The notes: generated by a model from the sequence alone, not told the origin. DNA of 64,000 nucleotides from Micavibrio sp. UBA6147 (GCA_002423185.1 DIUX01000002.1:186001-250000), one strand, 5' to 3'; numbered from the stretch's first letter, positions 1 to 9,811 are shown. Numbers and translations are program-made.

Positions 1-812
1 AGGCCGATCACGTCCTTCGCCGCGACAAACCCGTTTAACACCTTGTCAAAATCCTGTGGCGCGTGAAGGCGTACATCCTTGCCCAAATGGGCTTTGACCT
101 GCGCATCCAGCTTCGCCTCATCAATGAACAAATCCACACTGCCGTCCTTGGCGTTAATAATCGCGATGCATTGAACGGTCGGGCTGTGGCGCGTGTCGTT
201 GCCGCGAATATTGAGGAGCCAGCAAATCGAATCCGTCGCCGCGACAATGAACCGATCCGCACCCGCTTCGCTCAGTTCCTTCGCCACATCGGCGCGTTTA
301 TCGGCGCTCGCAACGCCCGCATATTTCAACTCATGGATAAACGCTTTTTCGCACGGCTCGGCGGGCTGGTTTGTCCAGATTTTGTCCACGGGATTGCCGT
401 TTGTCGCGACCAGTTCAATGCCCGCTTTTTTGCATTGCGCCGCCATTTGTTCGGCGTCCTCAACCGTGTGCAAATCGGGGTCAAAGCCAAGGCGCATCCC
501 TTTTTTCATGGTGCGGATCGCCCACGCCATCGGGCTTTCTTTGCCGAAATCACCATATTCATACAAGGTTCCGTCCACTTGTTCACGGATGGTGATGGCA
601 TAACGCGGGTCGGTCATCGCCACGGCCTTGTCCTGAAGCACCACCGCATAGCCCGCAGACCCCGTAAAACCGGTCAGGAATTTTAGCCGCTCATCATGGT
701 CGGTGGGATATTTGCTTTGGTACTTATCGGCGCGCGGGATGATAAGACCGTCCAGCTTGTCCGCCGCCATTGCATCGCGCAATTGTTGCAATTTTTTTTG
801 ATATTCAGACAT
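1..812 (-). CDS. pepP: Xaa-Pro aminopeptidase (M24B), N-terminal part, cut by window edge
   Basis: Only the first 270 residues lie inside the window; the gene runs leftward off the edge. Family members are cytoplasmic metallopeptidases that remove a residue preceding proline. The visible part is the creatinase-like N-terminal domain, with the stretches GLIIPRADKY, LTGFTGSAG and MTDPRYAITIREQ. This pattern fits the long aminopeptidase P form of about 600 residues. The metal-binding catalytic domain is outside the window, so activity cannot be judged. The start ATG (complement of 810-812) lies 38 bases from the divergent mipZ start, so the two genes must share a very short promoter region. Confidence 0.88.
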   Translation of the reverse strand, partial: MSEYQKKLQQLRDAMAADKLDGLIIPRADKYQSKYPTDHDERLKFLTGFTGSAGYAVVLQDKAVAMTDPRYAITIREQVDGTLYEYGDFGKESPMAWAIRTMKKGMRLGFDPDLHTVEDAEQMAAQCKKAGIELVATNGNPVDKIWTNQPAEPCEKAFIHELKYAGVASADKRADVAKELSEAGADRFIVAATDSICWLLNIRGNDTRHSPTVQCIAIINAKDGSVDLFIDEAKLDAQVKAHLGKDVRLHAPQDFDKVLNGFVAAKDVIG

Positions 813-850
813 AGCCAGCTCCCGATCTTTGCGTTACCCTTGTTTTTAAC

Positions 851-1726
851 ATGGAATCATTGAACCCAGATTCACAATTACCGACAGATTACGCCCATAT
901 TATTGTGTTTGGCAATGAAAAGGGCGGATCGGGCAAATCAACCGCCGCGATGCATGTCGCGATTGGGTTGCTGCGCCTTGGCTATACGGTCGGCACTCTT
1001 GACCTTGACGCGCGCCAAGGCACGCTCACCCGCATCATGAAAAACCGCTGGGCGTATGTTCATAAACATCAAATTGCCCTGCCCGACCCGTTGCATATGC
1101 TCATCGACAAAAGCACCGCGGACACGTTGGAGGCTCAGCAACAGCAAGAAAAAGACTTCATGGATATGGCGATCAGTGAGCTTCGCGCCAGTTGCGACTT
1201 CGTCGTCATCGACACACCAGGGACAGACAGCCACCTCAGCCGCCTCGCCCACGGCTTGGCCGACACTTTGGTCACGCCGGTGAATGACAGCTTGATCGAC
1301 CTTGACCTCATCGCCGACATCGACCCCGACGATCTCACCATCAAAGGCCCCAGCATCTATACCAAAATGGTCACCGAACAACGCGCCAAAAAACGCGCCG
1401 CGCCGCCACCCTTTAACACCGATATCCATTGGATTGTGATGCGCAATCGCCGCAGCCATCTCGCCATGAAACATAAGAGCGAGATTGAAACCGTCCTGCG
1501 CGCCGCCGCCGAACAATTCGACTTTACCTATCAGCAGGGCTTTGGCGAGCGGGTGATTTTCCGTGAATTGTTTTTAAAGGGTTTGACTCTTCTTGACCTC
1601 CGCCACAGCGCCGAAAAACGCGGCAGCATGACAATGTCGGAACTCAGCGCCCGCCAAGAGGTTCGCTCCCTCCTCAACGCCATCAATCCGGCGAAGATCA
1701 AAGGATACCGCAACCACGCGGCGTAG
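851..1726 (+). CDS. mipZ: MipZ-type ParA/MinD ATPase, division-plane positioning
   Basis: Deviant-Walker P-loop ATPase of the ParA/MinD superfamily. In alphaproteobacteria MipZ binds ParB near the origin and inhibits FtsZ, placing the Z ring at midcell. Visible motifs: FGNEKGGSGKST (signature lysine plus P-loop, residues about 20-31), DLDARQ (switch I region, near 52), FVVIDTPGTDS (Walker B, near 117), TPVNDSLIDLDLI, and the late VIYRELF-like segment VIFRELFLKGLTLLDL that is characteristic of MipZ. Length 291 is close to the family norm. It is divergent from pepP and convergent with the next gene. No parA or parB is in the window. No clear Shine-Dalgarno precedes the start. Confidence 0.92.
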   Translation: MESLNPDSQLPTDYAHIIVFGNEKGGSGKSTAAMHVAIGLLRLGYTVGTLDLDARQGTLTRIMKNRWAYVHKHQIALPDPLHMLIDKSTADTLEAQQQQEKDFMDMAISELRASCDFVVIDTPGTDSHLSRLAHGLADTLVTPVNDSLIDLDLIADIDPDDLTIKGPSIYTKMVTEQRAKKRAAPPPFNTDIHWIVMRNRRSHLAMKHKSEIETVLRAAAEQFDFTYQQGFGERVIFRELFLKGLTLLDLRHSAEKRGSMTMSELSARQEVRSLLNAINPAKIKGYRNHAA

Positions 1727-1747
1727 CCGTCCGATGCGGCATAGCCC

Positions 1748-2686
1748 CTACAAAGATTGCTTCAAAATCCGTCCGAGCCATTCTTGGGGGCTCCGTCCAC
1801 CCGCCCCGCGGGAGGCGATTTGACGCGCCAGTTTCAGGCGGTTTCGCCCTTCATCCTCATGCCCGCCCCGCATCCATTCACTCAAGAACACAGGGTCAAG
1901 CTCGGGGTGCCATGAAATTAAGGTTGCCTGACCGCCCTTTGTCCCGACGGGGCAAGACACACCAGCAATCGACCGCGCCGGCGTCGCGGTATCGTTGGTG
2001 TAGTATGACAAGATGTAATACGGCGTGTTTGTATGGCTTCCAGCGTCTTTTGCTGGCGCAAATTCCGGCCCGCCGCCGTAGAAAACAGGCACGATGGAGG
2101 GGGTTTGTTCCTCGGTCAAAGACGGTTGCACCGCCCAGACATTAAACGGTACGGTCACGTCATCATCCGCCCCGCACAACAACACATCCGTCACCGCACA
2201 GGTTGCCGATGTGCCGTCATAGGTCGGTGCAACCGCGTCCACAGACCCCCGCGCTAAGCCGTTAAAAAAGCCAAGGCCGGTGTTTTGTTTGGTGTAAATA
2301 TGCCCCGTTTTCCAATCGCGTCCGGTGAAATGAATATCCGCCGCGCCGAAATACGCCCCCGCACACAGGCCAAGATAATGCCCGCCATTGGCGACATAGG
2401 CTTGAATAGCCTTCACCCCCTCAACCCCCAGCGCCTTTTTAAACGCCGTCACACCACCGCCGCTAAAGACCAATAAATCAGTACTGTCTTGCCAATGCGA
2501 TGTTGTCGATATCATTTCATGGGAATCGATGAACCGAATATGGGTGGTGCCGAAACTGCGCCCGCCGCCTTTGCCGCTTTGTTTGCCGCTCTGTTCATTA
2601 AAAATGCGCTGCATCATGTGCTCAACGCCGCTGGCGCACATTTTCAAAGCCCCGTCACCGGCGTAAATACGGATCGTTTTTGCCAT
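1748..2686 (-). CDS. BPL_N domain protein (glutamine amidotransferase-like)
   Basis: A 312-residue protein resembling the N-terminal domain of eukaryotic biotin-protein ligases, a class I glutamine-amidotransferase-like fold. Visible features are LLVFSGGG early, GGHYLGLCAGAYFGA with the nucleophile-like Cys in the GLCAG elbow (near residue 108), and SWHPELDP near residue 259 supplying His and Glu of a triad-like arrangement. The substrate of bacterial stand-alone members is not established and no biotin gene is nearby, so I assign only the fold. The gene ends 21 bases from the mipZ stop, convergent. Confidence 0.72.
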   Translation of the reverse strand: MAKTIRIYAGDGALKMCASGVEHMMQRIFNEQSGKQSGKGGGRSFGTTHIRFIDSHEMISTTSHWQDSTDLLVFSGGGVTAFKKALGVEGVKAIQAYVANGGHYLGLCAGAYFGAADIHFTGRDWKTGHIYTKQNTGLGFFNGLARGSVDAVAPTYDGTSATCAVTDVLLCGADDDVTVPFNVWAVQPSLTEEQTPSIVPVFYGGGPEFAPAKDAGSHTNTPYYILSYYTNDTATPARSIAGVSCPVGTKGGQATLISWHPELDPVFLSEWMRGGHEDEGRNRLKLARQIASRGAGGRSPQEWLGRILKQSL

Positions 2687-2860
2687 GGTTTACTTGTTCC
2701 TTTGGTCAAAATAAGCGTGCGCGATGAATGCCGCGATACACGTCGCCGCACTTTACGAAAAATACCGATCAAAATTCAACTCTTTTCGGCAAGGCTCGTT
2801 TGCTTCATACTCAGGCCACAACAAGACTGAACATAAAAACGATAAAGATGGGACGCATCC

Positions 2861-3328
2861 ATGCCGTATATCATGCTCATGATGGGAATTGCCGTTGCGC
2901 TCTATGCCCTGTACCGGTTTTTCAGCAAAGCCAACCCGCACCAGATCGCCGTGTTTTTGAAATCGGCACTCAGCATGCTTTTGCTGTGCGGCTCATTATT
3001 CCTCGCCTTGACGGGGCGGGTGGGGGCGGCGATGGCGATTGCCGCGGCGCTCATCCCCGTTTTGGCGGGCTGGCGCAGCGCCGCCAAACAGCCGAATATC
3101 AACGATGGCTCCCATCGCTCCGGCAATCCTTCCGGCACCACCGACACCATCAAAACCCGCGCCGAAGCCCTTGAGGTTCTCGGCCTCGCCGCCGATGCGA
3201 CCGAAGCCGATATTCACGATGCCTACCGCACATTGATGAAAAAAATCCATCCCGACCATGGCGGCAATGACTATCTCGCCGGAAAAATCAATGAAGCCCG
3301 TAATTTCCTGTTAAAAGACGGCGGATAA
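2861..3328 (+). CDS. Membrane-anchored DnaJ-domain protein (Tim14/Pam18-like layout)
   Basis: A 155-residue protein with one hydrophobic helix at about residues 3-18, a second hydrophobic hairpin at about 30-68, and a C-terminal J domain from about residue 98. The J domain carries EVLGLAADATEADI (helix I) and the HPD tripeptide in KKIHPDHGG, needed to stimulate DnaK ATPase. The order membrane helix then C-terminal J domain is that of mitochondrial Pam18/Tim14 and its alphaproteobacterial relatives. Its DnaK client is unknown. It is followed by galU after a 137-base gap. Confidence 0.8.
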   Translation: MPYIMLMMGIAVALYALYRFFSKANPHQIAVFLKSALSMLLLCGSLFLALTGRVGAAMAIAAALIPVLAGWRSAAKQPNINDGSHRSGNPSGTTDTIKTRAEALEVLGLAADATEADIHDAYRTLMKKIHPDHGGNDYLAGKINEARNFLLKDGG

Positions 3329-3431
3329 CGCTTGCACGGCGGCGGACAGGCGCTTAATCTGGAGGCGTTTCAAGGATACGAGAGCGCCAAAACCCGCGCC
3401 ACAATGACCACACGCCACAATAACCCTGAGA

Positions 3432-3447
3432 TGGTCAGAAATGACCA
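3432..3447 (+). other. Short hairpin with GAAA tetraloop upstream of galU
   Basis: TGGTCA-GAAA-TGACCA forms a perfect 6-bp stem closed by a GNRA loop. It ends 18 bases before the GTG start of galU, so if transcribed it sits in the 5' leader. Function unknown; it could also arise by chance. Confidence 0.35.
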
Positions 3448-3465
3448 CATATTGAAAGGCAGACC

Positions 3466-4386
3466 GTGCAAAAAACCATCCTGAACCGTCCCGTCCGCAA
3501 GGCGGTGTTTCCCGTTGCCGGCCTCGGCACACGATTTTTGCCCGCCACCAAGGTTTTACCGAAAGAAATGCTCCCCCTCGTTGACCGCCCGCTCATCCAG
3601 CGTGCGGTGGAGGAAGCCCGCGAAGCCGGCATAGACGAATTCATCTTCATCATGGGGCGCGGCAAATCCCTGATCACCCAGCATTTTGACCTTCAACCCG
3701 AATTGATCCAAGCTCTTGAGGCCGCAAACAAAGACGCCCTCCTCGACAAGGTGCATAAAAGCGATATCGAAACAGGCCATTTACTCACCACCACCCAGCA
3801 AACGCCCAAAGGCCTCGGTCACGCCGTATGGTGTGCCCGTAAACTGGTCGGAAACGAGCCTTTCGCGCTGTTCCTGCCCGACGTGATGATCCTGAGCGAC
3901 CAAGGATGCATGGCGCAAATGATGGATGCGTACACCCATCGCGGCGGCAACATCATCGCCACCGCCGATGTGCCGCGCGCCCTCACCCATAAATACGGGA
4001 TTGTCGACACCAAGGGCGACACAAACGCCCAAGCCCCCATCCACGGCATGGTCGAAAAACCAAAGCCGGAGGCCGCGCCCTCCACCCTGTCGATTGTCGG
4101 GCGCTATATCCTGCAACCCGAAATCTTCGACATTTTGGAAACGCAGGACAGCGGCTCCGGCGGCGAGATCCAGCTCACCGACGCCATGGTGCGGTTGCTG
4201 GAGCAACAAAGTTTTACCTCCGTCCGTTTTGAGGGGGAACATTATGATTGCGGGCATCACACGGGCTTTATCGAGGCCAACATCGCCTTCGCCCTTGCCG
4301 ACCCCGTTTTCGCCGATGAAATGAAACGTATTTTGGCCCGCATGAACGAAAAAACAACAGGAAATAAAAACAATGCCGCAGCCTGA
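3466..4386 (+). CDS. galU: UTP--glucose-1-phosphate uridylyltransferase
   Basis: Makes UDP-glucose from UTP and glucose-1-phosphate for glycan synthesis. The nucleotidyltransferase signature is near the N terminus: AVFPVAGLGTRFLPATKVL then PKEMLPLVDRP (residues about 13-45), followed by GLGHAVWCARKLVG and FALFLPDVMI. Length 306 is normal. The start is GTG at 3466, with AAAGG about 9 bases upstream. It overlaps the next gene by 14 bases, so galU and the phosphohexomutase are probably translated from one mRNA, linking production of glucose-1-P and UDP-glucose. Confidence 0.95.
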   Translation: MQKTILNRPVRKAVFPVAGLGTRFLPATKVLPKEMLPLVDRPLIQRAVEEAREAGIDEFIFIMGRGKSLITQHFDLQPELIQALEAANKDALLDKVHKSDIETGHLLTTTQQTPKGLGHAVWCARKLVGNEPFALFLPDVMILSDQGCMAQMMDAYTHRGGNIIATADVPRALTHKYGIVDTKGDTNAQAPIHGMVEKPKPEAAPSTLSIVGRYILQPEIFDILETQDSGSGGEIQLTDAMVRLLEQQSFTSVRFEGEHYDCGHHTGFIEANIAFALADPVFADEMKRILARMNEKTTGNKNNAAA

Positions 4387-5920
4387 AACCGCCGCTCACA
4401 CAGCCTCAAATAACAACAACGCCCACGGCACCGGATTCATCCCGACCGCCGCCGATGTCGGCACGTACACAAAAACGCATAAGGCATATACCTTTCACCC
4501 CACGATATTGCGCGAATACGACATTCGCGGCACCATCGGCACAACGGTGAATGCGCAAGACGCTTTCGCCCTCGGCGCCGCTTTCGGCACCTATTTGCGC
4601 AAGGTGATTGAGGCAAAATCCGGTGCCGCCGCCGAAAAACCCCTATGGGTCAGCGTTGGCTATGACGGGCGCTTAACCTCCCCCGCGCTTGAGGACGCCT
4701 TGGTTGCCGGCCTCACCAGTGTCGGCATCAATGTCGACCGCATCGGCCTTGGCCCGACGCCGATGACCTATTTCACCGCGATGGACAAAATGAGTGACGG
4801 CGCCATCATGGTCACAGGCTCACACAACCCGCCCGAATATAACGGCTTTAAAATGGTGCTCCAAGGCGGCGCGGTGTACGGGCGCATGATCCAAGACATT
4901 GGTGCCATCGCCGCCCAAGGCGCGTTTCACGCCCCCGCCGCCGAAGGCACCACGACCCAAAGCGATATGCGCGAGGCCTATGTCGCCCGTTTGCGCCAAG
5001 ATTATGACGGCGGCCGCCCGCTCAAAGTCGTGTGGGATGCCGGCAACGGTGCCACGGGCGATGTTTTGCGGATGCTGGTGAAGCTTTTACCAGGTGAGCA
5101 TATCTTGCTCTATGACACCATTGACGGCACATTCCCCAATCACCACCCCGACCCCACGGTTGATAAAAACCTCGCCGAACTGCGTCGCGTTGTGCTGGAA
5201 CAAAAGGCCGACCTTGGCATCGCCTTTGACGGCGACGGCGACCGCATCGGCGCGGTGGATGATAAGGCACAGATTTTGCGCTGCGACACGTTGCTCATGA
5301 TCTATGCCCGCGAAGTCCTGAAAAACTTCCCGAATGCCCCGATCATCGGCGATGTCAAATGCTCGCAAACCCTGTTCGACAAAATCCGTGAACTCGGCGG
5401 CAAGCCCGTCATGTCGCGCACCGGACATTCCCTCGTCAAAACCAAGATGAAGGAACTCAAGTCCCCGCTGGCGGGTGAGCTTTCAGGCCATATTTTCTTC
5501 GCCGACCGTTATTACGGGTTTGATGACGCACTGTATTGCGGCATTCGCCTGATGAACGAAGTGGCAGGGAGTGACACCCCGCTTTCAACCCTGATGGACA
5601 GCCTGCCAAAGCTCAGCAGCACCCCAGAAATCCGCATCACGGTTGACGAAACGCATAAATTCGACCTTGTGAACACCGTTGCCGATGCGTGCCGCACCGC
5701 GCTTGCAAACGCCCCTGATTCCAAAGCCGAAATCATCGACATAGACGGCATCCGCTATCAAACCGATAAGGGGTGGTGGTTGATGCGCGCTTCGAACACA
5801 CAAAACTGTATTGTCGCGCGGGTTGAAGCCAATTCCAATGAGGCCTTGGAGCAACTCAGCGCCCATCTTGAGGCGAGTCTCCAATCCGTAGGGCTTTCCT
5901 TGAAAGACGCGATAGAGTAA
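4373..5920 (+). CDS. Phosphomannomutase/phosphoglucomutase (AlgC-like)
   Basis: Alpha-D-phosphohexomutase that moves phosphate between C6 and C1 of glucose or mannose. Motifs in order: REYDIRGTIG (about residue 47), catalytic phosphoserine loop VTGSHNPPEYNGFK (near 143-156), metal loop AFDGDGDRIGAV (near 284-295), sugar-binding GELSGHIFF (near 369), and a C-terminal phosphate-binding segment. At 515 residues it is longer than typical members (about 460) because of a 40-residue polar N-terminal extension. The start overlaps the galU end by 14 bases. Substrate choice between mannose and glucose cannot be read from the sequence alone. Confidence 0.92.
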   Translation: MPQPETAAHTASNNNNAHGTGFIPTAADVGTYTKTHKAYTFHPTILREYDIRGTIGTTVNAQDAFALGAAFGTYLRKVIEAKSGAAAEKPLWVSVGYDGRLTSPALEDALVAGLTSVGINVDRIGLGPTPMTYFTAMDKMSDGAIMVTGSHNPPEYNGFKMVLQGGAVYGRMIQDIGAIAAQGAFHAPAAEGTTTQSDMREAYVARLRQDYDGGRPLKVVWDAGNGATGDVLRMLVKLLPGEHILLYDTIDGTFPNHHPDPTVDKNLAELRRVVLEQKADLGIAFDGDGDRIGAVDDKAQILRCDTLLMIYAREVLKNFPNAPIIGDVKCSQTLFDKIRELGGKPVMSRTGHSLVKTKMKELKSPLAGELSGHIFFADRYYGFDDALYCGIRLMNEVAGSDTPLSTLMDSLPKLSSTPEIRITVDETHKFDLVNTVADACRTALANAPDSKAEIIDIDGIRYQTDKGWWLMRASNTQNCIVARVEANSNEALEQLSAHLEASLQSVGLSLKDAIE

Positions 5921-5989
5921 GATCAAGGCCGCGCCGTGAGGCGCTTATCCGTTCTCATACCTTTTTACCTTTACCAAAAGGATTCCCCG

Positions 5990-6661
5990 ATGTCCCATTT
6001 CGCCGCCGACACCGTCCACACAGACAATGCCGATATCGTCAGCCTCCCCGTCCGTGCGGTTGAACTCCTCACCAGCCGCATCTGCCATGATTTGGTCAGC
6101 CCCGTCGGCGCGGTCAGCAACGGTGTAGAATTCATCCGCGACATGGGCGAAGACGCCTTGCAAGATTCCATCAGCCTGATCGAACACAGCGCGCACCAAG
6201 CCTCCGTGCGCCTGCAACTCTTCCGCCTATGCTATGGCGCGGGGGGAAGTGAAAAACTCGTCTCCGCCAAGATGATCTATGAATCCTTCATGAATTACAT
6301 CGACAAGCCGAAATTCGGATTGCAGTGGGATTTGCTCAACGATGTGCCGGATGAATTGCCGGACGGTTTTTTCAAGCTCATCCTCAACAGCTTGATTTTC
6401 ATCCATGACGGCCTGCCCAAGGGCGGCACCTTAACGGTACGCAGCCACGGCCACCTCATGACCGTTGAAGGGCGCGGCGACATGATTCGCCTGCGCGAAG
6501 GGTGCGAAGACGCGCTTAAGGGCAATGTTCCGGTTTCCGACCTCGACCCCAAAAACATACACGGGTATATCACGCATTATTTCTCGCAAGTTTTTGATGT
6601 GGATATGGAGTTCGAACAAACGGATGACCAGCTCACCATCCGCCTGTACATTCCCCAATAA
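5990..6661 (+). CDS. chpT: ChpT-type histidine phosphotransferase
   Basis: ChpT relays phosphate from the hybrid kinase CckA to CtrA and CpdR in alphaproteobacterial cell-cycle control. The dimerization/phosphorylation helix reads LTSRICHDLVSPVGAVSNG, with the phospho-accepting His at residue 33 of the chosen start, the same number as in Caulobacter ChpT. The rest is a degenerate ATPase-like domain with GGTLTVRS and a C-terminal beta strand RLYIP. I start at ATG 5990, preceded by AAAGGA, rather than a GTG 54 bases upstream whose extra residues look non-coding. Followed by a hairpin and the che cluster. CckA and CtrA are outside the window. Confidence 0.88.
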   Translation: MSHFAADTVHTDNADIVSLPVRAVELLTSRICHDLVSPVGAVSNGVEFIRDMGEDALQDSISLIEHSAHQASVRLQLFRLCYGAGGSEKLVSAKMIYESFMNYIDKPKFGLQWDLLNDVPDELPDGFFKLILNSLIFIHDGLPKGGTLTVRSHGHLMTVEGRGDMIRLREGCEDALKGNVPVSDLDPKNIHGYITHYFSQVFDVDMEFEQTDDQLTIRLYIPQ

Positions 6662-6674
6662 TCAAGGGGATTCT

Positions 6675-6700
6675 GCCGCACAGCACTTGCGCTGTGCGGC
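6675..6700 (+). terminator. Strong hairpin after chpT, possible terminator
   Basis: GCCGCACAGC-ACTTGC-GCTGTGCGGC is a perfect 10-bp stem beginning 13 bases after the chpT stop. No uridine tract follows, so termination may be weak or Rho-assisted. The remaining 270 bases to cheA contain no gene and are AT-richer, presumably the cheA promoter. Confidence 0.55.
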
Positions 6701-6973
6701 GATTATCTCACACCCCACCCGCACGCCGCACATTCGAACGAAGCGTTGAGCATGCGCTCTCATTGGGTGATAAATTTACCATAACATCATTACGATTTAA
6801 TAACCATTTCGGTCGTATCCTCATACGATGATCTACCGATGGATTTTACCGTGCTTTTGGGGTATGATGGGGGAACGAACACCCCTCCGAAGCCCTGCGA
6901 ATGCAAGGCAATCCCTCAAGAATATACGCATATCGCGCCCATAGTCACATAGTCATAGCCACAGGGTCTTATC

Positions 6974-9811
6974 ATGGATGATCTCATCGCCGAATTCATT
7001 ACCGAAACCAACGAAAGTCTGGCCGTAATCGACGCTGACCTTGTGACGCTCGAACAAAACCCCAACGACAAACCGTTGCTGGGGAATATTTTCCGTTTGA
7101 TGCACACCATTAAAGGCACCTGTGGATTCCTTGGCCTTCCCCGCCTTGAAAAAGTCGCGCACCACGCCGAAAACGTGCTGGGTCGTTTCCGCGATGGCGA
7201 TTTGGAAGTCACCCCCGAATATGTCACCTTGATTTTTGAATCCATTGACCGCATTAAATTCTTGGTCGGCGAAATTGAAAACAACAGCGCCGAACCCGAA
7301 GGCGAAGACAGCGAATTAATCGCCCTCCTCGACGAAGTTTATGAAGGCCGCAAAGCCGCGCCCGCCGAACCGATTCCTGCACCCGCGCCGGTTGTCGAAA
7401 CCCCCGCCCCCAAAACCGAATCCAAAGCGGATTTCAGCGATGTCAAACCCGGCGGCATCACCCAAGAAGAACTCGACGCCCTCGAAGCCGCATTCCAAAA
7501 CGCCGAATATATCGGCTTTGACGCCATGAACGACCCGTCCATCCCCGCCACACCCGCCGTTGCGGCAACGCCCGCAGCCACAGCACCGATGCCTGCGCCC
7601 AAGGCCGCCGCTGCACCGACGCCCGCTCCTGTCGCCAAACCGGCACCGGCGCCAAAACCCGCCGCATCCGATGATGATGACGACCATGGCGGCGGCAAAA
7701 AATCACTGGCCAGCCAATCCTTGCGCGTCAACGTCGATGTGCTGGAAGATTTGATGACGATGGTGAGCGAGCTTGTCCTCACCCGCAACCAGCTCATCCA
7801 GATTCAGCGTAATTCCAAGGAAAGCCCGTTTGACAGCCCGCTGCAAAACCTCAATCACGTTGTGTCGGAATTGCAAGAAGGGGTGATGAAAACCCGTATG
7901 CAGCCGGTCGGCAATGCATGGTCGAAATTGCCGCGGATTATCCGCGATCTCAGCATCGAACTCGGCAAAAAAATCAATCTGGAAATGATCGGGCAAGACA
8001 CCGAACTTGACCGCCAAGTCCTTGACATGATCAAAGACCCGCTCACCCATATGGTAAGAAATTCCGGCGACCACGGCATCGAAGTTCCCGCCGAGCGTAT
8101 TGCCGCGGGCAAACCCGAAACCGGCACAATCAAATTAAACGCCTATCACGAAGGCGGCCATATCCTGATTGAAATCAGTGATGACGGCAAAGGCCTGAAC
8201 ACCGACCGCATCAAGCGCAAAGCCATCGAAAACGGCCTCGCCACGCAAGAAGACCTCGACAGCATGAGTCTGAACCAGATTCAGCAATTCATTTTCCACG
8301 CCGGATTCTCAACCGCCGAAAAAGTCACCTCTGTTTCGGGGCGTGGTGTCGGCATGGATGTTGTGCGCACAAACATCGAAAAAATCGGCGGCACGGTTGA
8401 ATTGCAATCAACCGAGGGCAAAGGCTCTATTTTCATTATCAAAATCCCGCTCACCCTTGCCATCGTGTCGGCCTTGATTGTCGAGGCATCGGGCGAGCGT
8501 TTTGCGATTCCGCAGCTCAGTGTCCAAGAACTCGTCATGGCCTCCGAACACGGCGAAAACCGCATTGAAAACATCAAAGGCACTCCGGTTTTGCGCCTGC
8601 GCAACCATTTATTGCCGCTTATTTCGCTCAGCAAACTCCTCAAGATCGAGGACTGGAAAAGGGCAGAAACCGCCGAAGACGTTGCAAAACAGGCCAAGAC
8701 ATCGACCAAAAAACGGGCTCAGAACAAACACATCGTCGTCACCAAAATCGGCGCCTATATGATCGGGATCATCGTTGACCAAGTCTATGACACCGAAGAA
8801 ATCGTGGTCAAACCCGTGGCCTCCATTTTGAAGAATATCGAGCTGTTCTCCGGCAACACGATTTTGGGGGACGGAACGGTTATCATGATCATCGACCCCG
8901 CCGGCATTGCCCGCGCCACGGGCGATATTTCCGTGTCCGACACCGCGGCTCAACGCAACGCCGAAGCCGAGCATAATTACCGCGGCGAAAAATCAGCGAT
9001 GCTGCTTTTCTCCGCCGGCAAAGGCGCACCAAAGGCGGTTCCGCTGTCCCTCGTTGCGCGGCTTGAGGAAATCGACCTTGAAAAAATCGAGGAATCAAAC
9101 GGCAAATTGCTGATGCAATATCGCGGCGAACTGATTCCGTTGATCAAATTCTGTCCCACCATGGAAATGTCCAAGGAAGGCCTGCAACCGACGCTTATTT
9201 TCTCTGACGGGCGGCGCACCATGGGGTTGATGGTCGACAATATCGTTGACATTATCGAAGATTATATCAACGTCCAGATCAATTCCAACACCCCGACCTA
9301 TCTGGGCAGTGCCATCATCAAGGAAAAAGCCACCGACATTATCGATGTCGGGCACTACCTCAACACCGCCTTCCCCGATTGGTTCAAAAACCACGGCGAC
9401 GAAGCCTTTGATGAAGACCCGACCTCGGTGATCCGTCGTGTCTTGTTGGTGGATGACAGCCCGTTTTTCCGCAATATGCTCACGCCGCTCCTCAGTGTCG
9501 CGGGCTATAACGTGACAACGGCCGCCAGCCCGATTGAGGCGCTCAAACTCTGTGAGCAAGGCTCAACCTTCGACATCATCATCAGTGATATTGAAATGCC
9601 GGAGATGAGCGGCTTTGAATTTGCCGAACGCATCAAGAAAGACAAATTGTGGGAAGGCACCCCCTTGGTCGCCCTGTCATCCCACGCCACGCCAAAGGAT
9701 ATTGAACGCGGACGCCAAGTCGGGTTCAACGAATATGTTGCGAAATTCGACCGCGATACGTTGCTGAATGCCCTGTCACAAACCCTTGCCCAAAATGGAG
9801 CCCGCGCATGA
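6974..9811 (+). CDS. cheA: Chemotaxis hybrid histidine kinase CheA with C-terminal receiver
   Basis: Central kinase of a chemotaxis array, 945 residues. Domains in order: HPt (1-105) with phosphosite His44 in LMHTIKGTCGFLG; Ala/Pro-rich linker (about 125-245); dimerization helices (about 250-315, LMTMVSELVLTRNQ); ATPase with N box MVRNSGDHGIE, G1 DDGKGL and G2 GRGVGMDVV (about 330-500); CheW-like P5 domain (about 500-645); a second CheW-like region (about 670-805); and a receiver domain (about 815-935) with the DDS acid pocket and phospho-Asp in IISDIEMPEMSG. A hybrid CheA-REC is less common than plain CheA. It overlaps cheW by 4 bases (ATGA), heading the operon. Confidence 0.95.
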   Translation: MDDLIAEFITETNESLAVIDADLVTLEQNPNDKPLLGNIFRLMHTIKGTCGFLGLPRLEKVAHHAENVLGRFRDGDLEVTPEYVTLIFESIDRIKFLVGEIENNSAEPEGEDSELIALLDEVYEGRKAAPAEPIPAPAPVVETPAPKTESKADFSDVKPGGITQEELDALEAAFQNAEYIGFDAMNDPSIPATPAVAATPAATAPMPAPKAAAAPTPAPVAKPAPAPKPAASDDDDDHGGGKKSLASQSLRVNVDVLEDLMTMVSELVLTRNQLIQIQRNSKESPFDSPLQNLNHVVSELQEGVMKTRMQPVGNAWSKLPRIIRDLSIELGKKINLEMIGQDTELDRQVLDMIKDPLTHMVRNSGDHGIEVPAERIAAGKPETGTIKLNAYHEGGHILIEISDDGKGLNTDRIKRKAIENGLATQEDLDSMSLNQIQQFIFHAGFSTAEKVTSVSGRGVGMDVVRTNIEKIGGTVELQSTEGKGSIFIIKIPLTLAIVSALIVEASGERFAIPQLSVQELVMASEHGENRIENIKGTPVLRLRNHLLPLISLSKLLKIEDWKRAETAEDVAKQAKTSTKKRAQNKHIVVTKIGAYMIGIIVDQVYDTEEIVVKPVASILKNIELFSGNTILGDGTVIMIIDPAGIARATGDISVSDTAAQRNAEAEHNYRGEKSAMLLFSAGKGAPKAVPLSLVARLEEIDLEKIEESNGKLLMQYRGELIPLIKFCPTMEMSKEGLQPTLIFSDGRRTMGLMVDNIVDIIEDYINVQINSNTPTYLGSAIIKEKATDIIDVGHYLNTAFPDWFKNHGDEAFDEDPTSVIRRVLLVDDSPFFRNMLTPLLSVAGYNVTTAASPIEALKLCEQGSTFDIIISDIEMPEMSGFEFAERIKKDKLWEGTPLVALSSHATPKDIERGRQVGFNEYVAKFDRDTLLNALSQTLAQNGARA

